Assembly: GCA_005883695.1 (NCBI GenBank)
Contig: VBBV01000064.1
Coordinates: 1,085 to 13,832, forward strand
DNA from: Candidatus Bathyarchaeota archaeon
Lineage (GTDB): Archaea; Thermoproteota; Bathyarchaeia; 40CM-2-53-6
Direction: 5' to 3'
Length of the DNA: 12,748 bases
The notes under the pieces are model-generated. The model was not told where the DNA came from, did no database searches, and worked only from the letters and a program-made list of their open reading frames with translations. The translations under genes were made by a program, and so were the position numbers. Below are positions 6,650 to 12,748 of this stretch, piece after piece. Within the stretch, counting starts at the first letter, position 1; the number at the start of each line of letters is the position of its first letter.

Positions 6650-6809
6650 TCCGGCAGTGTTTTTGGGCGAGACAGGCTGGTCAGGGCGCAATCCAGGCTT
6701 GGATGGCAGGGCAATAATACGGGGATTTATCGACCATTCCCGAACGATTTCAGGGAAGTCTAGGGCACCCCTCCCATTGTCAAGGTCAGGGCTGATTATG
6801 GGCGAATTC
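6650..6809 (+). repeat. Intergenic repeat element, partial copy B2
   Basis: Directly after B1, the core module recurs without its flanking CTTGCG and CGCTAAGA blocks. GGCGAGACAGGCTGGTCAGG with GCGCAAT aligns with the middle of B1 and A; TTCCCGAACGATTTCAGGGA (6737-6756) is the inverted-repeat core; and CAGGGCTGATTATGGGCGAA plus TTC (6787-6809) differs from the tail of copy A at one base. The gap up to the MFS promoter (6810-6950) has a 10-bp palindrome, CAGACGTCTG (6820-6829), and no gene. Confidence 0.65.
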
Positions 6810-6952
6810 TCCCATCGATCAGACGTCTGCTGGCATTTCCTGGCTATCTTGGCATGAGCTCCGCGAAGGATGCGTAGAACTCGCGTGCGAAAAAGGAGAA
6901 CCTGGTTCTCTCGCTAGATAAACGCGGTGATTTCGGGGGCTCGTTGGCCGGA

Positions 6953-6960
6953 GTTTATAT
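6953..6960 (+). promoter_or_regulatory. TATA box for the MFS exporter
   Basis: GTTTATAT at 6953-6960 is close to the archaeal TATA consensus. Transcription would begin about 25 bp downstream, near 6980-6985, leaving a leader of about 30 nt before the TTG at 7014. This argues against the in-frame GTG at 6927, which lies upstream of the box. Confidence 0.55.
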
Positions 6961-7013
6961 TCCGGGTTTTTCGGTCGTCTAGAAAAATACTGTTTGTTGT
7001 GTGTAGGGTTCTC

Positions 7014-8450
7014 TTGGAGTACAAGTGGGTTGTCCTGACGGTCACCACCGTCGGAATTTTCATGGCGACCCTTGACTCCAGCATTGTTGTAGTCGGGCTT
7101 CCACAGGTCGTGTCCGATCTGAAAACCAACCTGGTGGTTGGTGTTTGGATCATTACAATCTACCGTCTCATGATTACCGTCCTCCTCGTTGGCATTGGGC
7201 GCTGGGCGGATATGCATGGGCGAGTCCGGCTCTACAACATGGGCTTTGCCGTCTTCACCCTAGGTTCCCTTCTCTCCGGTCTTTCCCCCACAGCTGAAGC
7301 GCTTCTCGCTTTCCGACTTGTCCAGGGCATCGGAGCCGCTCTCTTATTCGTCAACAGCGTTGCCATCGTCACCGACGCTTTCTCGGGAAAGGATCTTGGC
7401 AAGGGAATCGGGATAAACCAGGTCGCGATCAACGCCGGGACAATAACTGGATACACTCTGAGTGGGGTCCTTATCCAGCTCTTCACATGGCGTTCCATAT
7501 TTCTCGTAAACGTTCCCATAGGAATCTTTGGAACTTACTGGTCCCGGAAGCGGCTGAAGGAGATTTCCCGTCCGGCCGTGGGAGAGAAGTTCGACGCTGC
7601 GGGAGCTATCACATTCTCCGTCGCCGTCACACTCTTACTGTTGGGTCTCACGCTCGGCAGCCTAACCGACTTCGCAAACCAGGCCGTGGTAGGTGCGAGC
7701 GTCCTTTGCTTTGCCTTTTTCATCATGATAGAGAGAAAGGCCAGGTACCCGGCGCTTGACCTATCCCTGTTCAAGATCCGATTGTTCACCGCTGGCAACA
7801 TAGCCAACCTCCTAAGTGGACTAGCGTTCGCGGCACTAGCGTTCGTCATGACTCTCTACTTCCAACTGGTGAGGGGCTACGATCCTCTGCACGCGGGGAT
7901 ATTTTTGATCCCTCTGGATGTGACTCTGATTCTGGTCGGACCTGTAAGCGGGTGGCTTTCCGATAAGTGGGGTGCTAGAGGATTGAGCACGATGGGCTTG
8001 CTCATCGCCTCTACCGGTTTCTTCTTGCTCTCAGGGTTCACTCTGAATACACCCTACTTTCAGATTGCGCTCTGGCTATCTCTTGTCGGATTCGGTATCG
8101 GACTTTTCCGTAGCCCTAACGCGAGCTCGGTAATGGGGTCGGTTCCAAGTGCAAAGAGGGGCATCTCGTCAGGCGTTCGATCTACTATAATCAACACGAG
8201 CATCGTCGCCAGCATTCCACTCGTCTTAGCGCTAATGACCGCAGATGTTCCGTACTCCAAGCTCGTAAACTTAGGAAATGTGGGTTTAGGAGGGATAACT
8301 CAACTTGCCAGCGGTGATGTGGGAATCTTCCTCGCTGGACTCCAGCACTCTCTAATCGTGCTATCCTTTCTGATTCTCGGATCGGCAATCTTCTCGTTTC
8401 TCCGCGGACCACGAACAGTATCCGAGGAATCCGTTCCTCGTCAGGCATAA
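7014..8450 (+). CDS. MFS transporter, DHA2-type (drug:H+ antiporter family)
   Basis: 478 residues from TTG 7014, beginning LEYKWVVLTVTTVGIFMATL, where typical homologues begin. It is a multi-spanning membrane exporter predicted to use the proton gradient; the substrate is unknown. Motifs: LDSSIVVVGLPQV ending the first helix; GVWIITIYRLM opening the second; the loop 2-3 motif A, GRWADMHGRVRLYNMG; RLVQGIGAALL (motif B); and an antiporter motif C-like stretch around GYTLSGVLIQLFTWRSIFLV. The hydrophobicity pattern fits about 14 helices, as in DHA2. A GTG 87 bp upstream is in frame but precedes the TATA box. The stop codon ends exactly where the tRNA-Thr CCA begins on the other strand. The gene sits between the repeat cluster and a tRNA and could be an accessory acquisition. 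Confidence 0.92.
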   Translation: MEYKWVVLTVTTVGIFMATLDSSIVVVGLPQVVSDLKTNLVVGVWIITIYRLMITVLLVGIGRWADMHGRVRLYNMGFAVFTLGSLLSGLSPTAEALLAFRLVQGIGAALLFVNSVAIVTDAFSGKDLGKGIGINQVAINAGTITGYTLSGVLIQLFTWRSIFLVNVPIGIFGTYWSRKRLKEISRPAVGEKFDAAGAITFSVAVTLLLLGLTLGSLTDFANQAVVGASVLCFAFFIMIERKARYPALDLSLFKIRLFTAGNIANLLSGLAFAALAFVMTLYFQLVRGYDPLHAGIFLIPLDVTLILVGPVSGWLSDKWGARGLSTMGLLIASTGFFLLSGFTLNTPYFQIALWLSLVGFGIGLFRSPNASSVMGSVPSAKRGISSGVRSTIINTSIVASIPLVLALMTADVPYSKLVNLGNVGLGGITQLASGDVGIFLAGLQHSLIVLSFLILGSAIFSFLRGPRTVSEESVPRQA

Positions 8451-8536
8451 TGGAGCCCCGGATGGGGGTTGAACCCATGACCTACGGCTTTTTTGGCGTT
8501 TACAAAGCCGTCGCTCTACCACTGAGCTACCGGGGC
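8451..8536 (-). tRNA. tRNA-Thr(UGU) with an 11-nt intron
   Basis: The cloverleaf is complete on the minus strand: acceptor GCCCCGG/CCGGGGC (8536-8530 with 8461-8455); D arm GCTC/GAGC with a 7-nt loop; anticodon stem ACGGC/GCCGT (8511-8507 with 8488-8484); variable AGGTC; T arm ATGGG-TTCAACC-CCCAT; discriminator T and an encoded CCA (8453-8451). The anticodon loop region has 18 nt instead of 7. Removing 11 nt, AACGCCAAAAA (8500-8490), leaves TTTGTAA with anticodon TGT and places the intron at the standard 37/38 site. U73 agrees with archaeal threonine tRNAs. The precursor folds as a bulge-helix-loop: TTTG pairs with CAAA above the anticodon stem, with a 3-nt AAA bulge. Confidence 0.95.
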
Positions 8537-8567
8537 GAGCATGGAACTTTCTCGAAGCCCCTACCAA

Positions 8568-8575
8568 GATAAAAT
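8568..8575 (-). promoter_or_regulatory. TATA box for tRNA-Thr
   Basis: ATTTTATC (8575-8568, minus strand) is a good archaeal TATA box ending 32 nt before the tRNA 5' end. It predicts a start site about 10 nt upstream of the mature tRNA. It lies in the 58-bp gap after the pgk stop. Confidence 0.5.
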
Positions 8576-8594
8576 CTCTCGGCGCACTCACATT

Positions 8595-9833
8595 CTAGGC
8601 GGGCGGGTTTGCAGTGCGCATCCTAGTGGCGGCTCGAACCAGCGCTTCCACTCCTGGGAGGCTTTGACCGGACAAGAGGGAGAGCATTGCACCGCCAGCT
8701 GTGCTGACGTGGCTGAACCTTTCTTCTATGCCTTGGATTGATGCCAGGCCCACCAGGTGTCCTCCTCCGATGACCGTGTAGCCGTTGCTCTTGGCCATTG
8801 ACTCGAGAAGTTCCTTTGTTCCCTTGTCAAACCCGTTTCTCTCGAACACTCCGAGAGGGCCGTTTGCAACTGTTGTGGCTGCTCCTCTTATGATCCTAGA
8901 ATATTTCTCTATTGTCTTGGAGCCGATGTCAAGGGCCTCTTCTTCAATCTGGGGTGAGTTGACAGGCAGATCGACTCTTTTACCATGTTTATCGTCGTAT
9001 GCGAGATCCAACGGGACTTCTATGTGATCTCCGTACTTCTCGGTCAATTTCTTGGCTTGGTCAAGGAATTGTTTGAAGTCGCGTATTTCTTCATCGTTGA
9101 TCTTTGTCTTTATCTCTCTGGCTCGGAGGAACAGTTTCGCTGGTACTCCTCCAAGCAGGACCTTGTCTGCTTTTCCCCGTGACAGTATATTTTCAATGAC
9201 GGGAATCTTGTCTTCAACTTTTGAACCGCCGAGAGAGTAGACGCATGGTCTTTTTGGTTCTTCGAGGAGAGTTGAAACCGCGTCTAGCTCTTTCTCCATC
9301 AAGCGGCCTGCTGCACTTGGTAATAGTTCTGGTAGGCCTGCGGTGGAGGGTTGTGACCTGTGAGCTGTTGCGAAGGCGTCGTCAACGTATAGGTCGAAGA
9401 GGGGTGCGAGGCGCCGGACGAAATGAGTTTTGACCAGTTTTTCGCGTTTGTCGTCGATGTTTTCTTCGGCGCAGAATCTAAGATTGTCCAGGACTAGGAT
9501 CTCCCCAGGTTGGACCTTGTTGATTTTCTCGATGGCATGGGGACCGATGACATCTTCTACGAACTTGATTTGTTGGGAGCAGTACTGAGCTAGGAGGGTT
9601 GCGTGGGGTTCGAGGGAGGTAAAGTCGTCTTTTCCGGGTCGGCTCTGGTGGGAGCCTAGGGTGACACGCGCCTCGTCCAGCTCGGAGAGCGTTTTGGAGA
9701 TGGCCTTGATCCGAGTATCGTCGAGTATCTGGTGCGTCGAGGGATCGAGTGGGACGTTGATGTCGACTCTGAGGAAGACCTTCTTGTCTCTCGTTTCTAT
9801 GTCGTCGAGAGTCAGGAAATCATATTTTTTCAG
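8595..9833 (-). CDS. pgk: Phosphoglycerate kinase, apparent CTG start
   Basis: 412 residues, full length for archaeal PGK, which transfers phosphate between 1,3-bisphosphoglycerate and ADP in glycolysis/gluconeogenesis. N-domain: FLRVDINVPLD at 20-30, DDTRIKA at 38-44, SHQSRPG at 61-67, LDNLRFCAEEN at 115-125 and DDAFATAHRSQPST at 151-164, the substrate-binding face. C-domain: LGGSKVEDK at 201-209, ANGPLGVFE at 323-331 and IGGGHL at 355-360, the nucleotide side. The frame is intact with no frameshift, but it contains no ATG, GTG or TTG until codon 178. It opens immediately after a TAG (9836-9834) with CTG AAA AAA TAT GAT TTC. The alignment of KKYDFLTLDD with usual PGK N-termini makes CTG 9833 the only sensible start. 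Gene calls limited to ATG/GTG/TTG would lose the N-terminal 177 residues. Confidence 0.93.
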   Translation of the reverse strand: MKKYDFLTLDDIETRDKKVFLRVDINVPLDPSTHQILDDTRIKAISKTLSELDEARVTLGSHQSRPGKDDFTSLEPHATLLAQYCSQQIKFVEDVIGPHAIEKINKVQPGEILVLDNLRFCAEENIDDKREKLVKTHFVRRLAPLFDLYVDDAFATAHRSQPSTAGLPELLPSAAGRLMEKELDAVSTLLEEPKRPCVYSLGGSKVEDKIPVIENILSRGKADKVLLGGVPAKLFLRAREIKTKINDEEIRDFKQFLDQAKKLTEKYGDHIEVPLDLAYDDKHGKRVDLPVNSPQIEEEALDIGSKTIEKYSRIIRGAATTVANGPLGVFERNGFDKGTKELLESMAKSNGYTVIGGGHLVGLASIQGIEERFSHVSTAGGAMLSLLSGQSLPGVEALVRAATRMRTANPPA

Positions 9834-9875
9834 CTAAGGGGCCCCTCGTCGACTTCCAGGCCGGGTTTGGGGTTC

Positions 9876-9883
9876 TGTTTAAT
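9876..9883 (-). promoter_or_regulatory. Possible pgk TATA box
   Basis: ATTAAACA on the minus strand lies 43-50 nt upstream of the CTG at 9833, a distance that would give a leader of about 20 nt. The match to consensus is moderate. Confidence 0.35.
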
Positions 9884-10349
9884 GATTTGTAACGAGCTAC
9901 TCGGACTTCAGACCCACGCGGATCTCCGAAGGGATCTGGTTAGTTCAGATCCTATTCGGAGGTTTATGGATGTCATAATTCTATCTTCAGAGATGGATCA
10001 GAAGGGGCGAGGGTGTGATGGCCTCGTGCTAGAACATTCTCTTCCTTATATGAGAAAGAAAACCGTCGCCTATGGATATGCTGGTGAATCATGGTCGGTT
10101 CTCATAGTTCTGATCTTGAGGATCACGTGGACCGAGCCGTCTTCTGAGCAATCCCTCTATCCAAAATATCCAACCGTCTGAATGCCTAGCCTTTTTTTAT
10201 CGATAACAGCATTGAGGGAAACGGCCGAAACCGAGCGACGGGCATTAGCCTCCAAGAACTAGAGACCTTCGTAACCATAAACGCCTATGGATGTATGCAG
10301 AAACATCCGTCTGTCTTCTGGTGCCTGCTTATGCACACAGCAACATATC
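9884..10349. other. Intergenic stretch between pgk and the YVTN gene
   Basis: No gene is supported here. A 99-codon plus-strand frame (ATG 9882 to TGA 10181) overlaps the pgk promoter region, is unrecognised, and is followed 10 nt later by a T7 run (10192-10198), the kind of U-tract that ends archaeal transcripts. A small hairpin, GGATGT/ACATCC (10289-10294 with 10303-10308), lies nearer the YVTN gene. CCATAAACG at about 10275-10283 is another weak TATA candidate. Confidence 0.3.
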
Positions 10350-10358
10350 ATTAAATAT
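10350..10358 (+). promoter_or_regulatory. TATA-like box for the YVTN protein gene
   Basis: ATTAAATAT is a good TATA-box match in an AT-rich pocket of otherwise balanced DNA. It ends only 3 nt before ATG 10362. If it is the working box, transcription would start near 10380 and translation at TTG 10392 or ATG 10434 instead. Confidence 0.4.
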
Positions 10359-10361
10359 CAA

Positions 10362-12748
10362 ATGCCAAAGTTTCAATGGCTTAGTGAGATTTTGCTCCTA
10401 GCGAGACCTCTTAGGGCTGGGACGGTTCTAGCGATGCTTGTCGTCGCTACTATTCTTACTGGTGGACTTGCCCCCTCTCAGCCTACCGTATCTTACCGGA
10501 GTACGATTCCGGTCAACGGCAGGATTTTTGATGACTCGACGCGCATGAATGGTTTTGGTGCTTCTAGTCAAAGCTTGATGGCCACCGTGGCCGGAGGGGC
10601 TGGCCCTGGCGGTGTCGCTGTCAATTCTATAACCGGTAGAATTTACCTCGCGCTTCAACTCTCCAACATGATCTCTGTTGTCGATAGCTTCTCGAATACA
10701 GTCATCGCCAGCATCCCTCTGGGGGCTAGCCCATCAGCCATCAGCCTGAATCCGAATACTAACCTGATCTACGTGACCCTTCCAAGCTTGAACGTAACCT
10801 CTGTTATTAATGGCTCTTCAAACACGGTGGTCGCTACCATCCATGTGGGATCCGGCTTGAGGAGGGTCGCTGTCAACCCTAATACTAACAGGATTTATGT
10901 GACCAATGGCCTGTCCAATACTGTCTCTGTTATTGATGGTTCCTCGAATAGCGTAGTAGCCACAATTCAAGTTGAGATTCCCTTTGGAGTTGCCGTTAAC
11001 CCGGCTACCAACAAAGTCTATGTGACGAACGGCGGCATCTTGAACAAGGTCACTGTGATTGACGGTTCGAATAACAGTATCACTACCACTATCCCAGTCG
11101 GATCGCCGATGGCAGTAGCCATCAACTCCAATACCAACATGGTCTACGTTGCCAACGTGTACGGGAACACCCTCATTGTCATCAACGGGTCGTCGAATGC
11201 GATTGTCGCCAGTGTACCAGTTGGATTCCATCCAGTTGCGGTCGCTGCTAACCCTAATACTGACAAGATCTACACCACAAACCTGTATGGAAATTCGGTC
11301 TCTGTCGTCGATGGCTCCTCGAACACTGTGGTTGCCAGCGTCAACATGGCCGACCCCTCTGCAGTGGATCTCAACCCTTCAGCAAATACCGTTTATGTGA
11401 CGAACTATAGCTCGGATCTGCTTTCCATCATGGATAGCTCATCGAATTCCGTCATTGCAACTGTGTTGCTTGGATTTGGCCCCTCAAACTTGGATATCAA
11501 CTCCGCCACGAACAAGATCTACATTACGGACATATCAGCGGGCAAGGTCTCTGTCGTTAATGGGTCATCTATCGGAATAATAACCGTTGTTGGAGTGGGA
11601 GGGGGTCCAGATGGCATCGGGGTCAACAATGCTACAGGCAGGGTCTTTGTTGCGAATGGTGTCTCGAACTCTGTCTCGGTGCTCGATGGCTCAACGAACA
11701 ACGTCATCGCCACTATTCCGGCGTCGTCGACTCCTCAGGGCGTAGCGGTTGACTCGAAAACCAACAGAATTTACGTGACCTTGCCCTCCGCTAACGAAAC
11801 CATGGTCATCGACGGTTCCACCAACTCCTTGTTGGCCACGGTCACAGTCGGATCCGACCCCGTGGCAGTCACTGTCAACCCCGTCACCAACAAAGCCTAC
11901 GTGATGAACTTTGATGCGAACACTACCTCCGTTATCGACGGTTCCACCAACACAGTATTAGCGACTATCCAATTGGGCTTCTCTCCCGCCTCAGCTGCTG
12001 TCAACCCTACCACCAATAAAATCTATGTGACGAACCCTAATGGAAACGCAGTTGCCATTATTGATGGTTCGACAAACAATTTGACCGGTAGCATATCTTT
12101 GGCCTTCGCCCCCGGGGACGTTGGCATCAACCCTGGCACCAACAAAATCTATGTGACGGGACCCGGCGCGAACTCGATTTTCGTAATCGATGGATCCTCG
12201 AACAATGTCATAGCGACTGTTCCGGTTGGATTCAACCCAACCGCCCTCGCTGTTAACTTCGCCACTAACACCGTCTTTGTAGCCAACTTCTACTCAGACA
12301 CCATCTCTGTTATCAGTGGTTCTACCAACACGGTCACCTCCACCCTCAACATATTCACGCCTGGAGACTTTGTCATTTCTGCAAGTCCCGCGTCCTTTTC
12401 CTTTACGGTGGCGTCGTCTGGCTCGTCAACCGTCACTGCGCAAAGTGTTAACCGCCTCAATGGCACTGTAACATTCTCTGCCTCTATCTCTCCCCTCGTC
12501 ACAAACGGCCCCACCGCGTCTTTCATTCCAGCCAACCCTGTCCTTCCTGCGGGTGGATCTGGCGCGTCGACTCTTACGGTTTCGGCCACAACTTCGACTC
12601 CCGCTGGAACATATGCTGTCACCGTCACCGCGAGTGTCGGCTCCATAAAACACGTGACGGCACTGTCTGTGACTGTCACCGACTTTACACTTTCTCTCGC
12701 CACCCCAAGTCCAAGCGTCATCATCGTTGGTGGATATGCGGCAGCTGT
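10362..12748 (+). CDS. Secreted YVTN beta-propeller protein with Ig-like domains (3' partial)
   Basis: 795 codons are open to the right edge. An N-terminal hydrophobic segment at about 22-38 (TVLAMLVVATILTGGLA) is a signal peptide or anchor, with Arg residues before it. Residues of about 85-665 hold 14 repeats of about 42 residues on the pattern VAVNPxTNKIYVTNxxxNxVSVIDGSxNxVxATIxVGxxP, the YVTN/NHL-type blade; 14 suits two seven-bladed propellers. After this, residues of about 668-770 form an Ig-like beta-sandwich (FVISASPASFSF... TPAGTYAVTVTASVG), and a second one begins at about 773 (DFTLSLATPSPSVIIVGG) before the edge. Many N-x-S/T sites (NGSS, NVTS) suggest glycosylation at the cell surface. 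The role is probably adhesion or cell-envelope; ligands are unknown. Start alternatives are TTG 10392 and ATG 10434. Confidence 0.9.
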   Translation, partial: MPKFQWLSEILLLARPLRAGTVLAMLVVATILTGGLAPSQPTVSYRSTIPVNGRIFDDSTRMNGFGASSQSLMATVAGGAGPGGVAVNSITGRIYLALQLSNMISVVDSFSNTVIASIPLGASPSAISLNPNTNLIYVTLPSLNVTSVINGSSNTVVATIHVGSGLRRVAVNPNTNRIYVTNGLSNTVSVIDGSSNSVVATIQVEIPFGVAVNPATNKVYVTNGGILNKVTVIDGSNNSITTTIPVGSPMAVAINSNTNMVYVANVYGNTLIVINGSSNAIVASVPVGFHPVAVAANPNTDKIYTTNLYGNSVSVVDGSSNTVVASVNMADPSAVDLNPSANTVYVTNYSSDLLSIMDSSSNSVIATVLLGFGPSNLDINSATNKIYITDISAGKVSVVNGSSIGIITVVGVGGGPDGIGVNNATGRVFVANGVSNSVSVLDGSTNNVIATIPASSTPQGVAVDSKTNRIYVTLPSANETMVIDGSTNSLLATVTVGSDPVAVTVNPVTNKAYVMNFDANTTSVIDGSTNTVLATIQLGFSPASAAVNPTTNKIYVTNPNGNAVAIIDGSTNNLTGSISLAFAPGDVGINPGTNKIYVTGPGANSIFVIDGSSNNVIATVPVGFNPTALAVNFATNTVFVANFYSDTISVISGSTNTVTSTLNIFTPGDFVISASPASFSFTVASSGSSTVTAQSVNRLNGTVTFSASISPLVTNGPTASFIPANPVLPAGGSGASTLTVSATTSTPAGTYAVTVTASVGSIKHVTALSVTVTDFTLSLATPSPSVIIVGGYAAA

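Noticed and set aside
443..6809. Composite transposon bounded by the inverted repeat copies A and B1-B2.
   Set aside because: The enclosed genes are core archaeal functions (alba, glyA, sec61-beta), there is no transposase or integrase, and the copies have diverged by about 30%.
6927..7013. GTG 6927 as the MFS start, giving 29 extra residues.
   Set aside because: It lies upstream of the TATA box at 6953-6960, and homologous exporters start near the LEYKW residues at TTG 7014.
7232..7849. Antisense frames within the MFS gene.
   Set aside because: They have Arg/Ser/Pro-rich shadow composition and lie wholly inside a well-supported coding region.
8595..9302. pgk as a truncated gene or pseudogene consisting of the C-terminal 235 residues only.
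   Set aside because: Reading on, the same frame continues without stop or shift through all N-domain motifs to 9833. Only the lack of a standard start codon makes it look truncated.
11149..11400. Plus- and minus-strand open frames across the YVTN gene, for example 10818-11231, 11149-11400 and 12290-12724.
   Set aside because: All are shadows of the long repeat-containing frame from 10362, whose repeat pattern is unambiguous.

Overview
The window looks like chromosomal DNA of an archaeon, most likely a TACK-group lineage (Thermoproteota, thaumarchaeal or bathyarchaeal side). The support is an Alba chromatin protein, a Sec61-beta translocon subunit, archaeal-type phosphoglycerate kinase and serine hydroxymethyltransferase, a beta-CASP-like metallo-beta-lactamase nuclease, a tRNA-Thr interrupted at the archaeal 37/38 site, TATA-like boxes ahead of several genes, and a secreted YVTN beta-propeller protein of a kind common in soil archaea. 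No species can be named from sequence alone. Several genes appear to start at TTG, and pgk appears to start at CTG.

Layout. Bases 1-263 (minus) hold the N-terminus of a membrane protein that runs off the left edge. Bases 264-789 are intergenic and hold a 58-bp inverted-repeat structure and copy A of an intergenic repeat (443-744, minus). Then come a class III PLP aminotransferase (790-2136, minus) and alba (2201-2524, minus), probably co-transcribed. A divergent region (2525-2711) separates them from a plus-strand pair: an unrecognised 84-residue protein and the metallo-beta-lactamase nuclease (2712-3966). Facing that pair are sec61-beta (3993-4175), glyA (4231-5550) and a small DUF6659/roadblock-like protein (5807-6175), all minus.

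Bases 6176-7013 are non-coding and carry copy B1 (6353-6636, plus) and partial copy B2 (6650-6809, plus) of the same repeat, followed by a clear TATA box for a DHA2-type MFS exporter (7014-8450). The exporter's stop codon touches the encoded CCA end of a minus-strand tRNA-Thr(UGU) with an 11-nt intron (8451-8536). Next is complete pgk (8595-9833, minus), a 0.5-kb intergenic stretch, and a secreted protein with 14 YVTN repeats plus Ig-like domains (10362 to the right edge).

The genes are mostly housekeeping: central carbon and one-carbon metabolism, chromatin, secretion and RNA/DNA processing. They do not form one pathway. The best candidate for something undescribed is the roughly 300-bp repeat family in the two large non-coding gaps. 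It is collinear between copies, has an inverted-repeat core that keeps pairing potential despite base changes, and shows no convincing reading frame. Secondary points of interest are the pgk start codon, the minimal tRNA intron with a bulge-helix-loop fold, and the double-seven propeller architecture.
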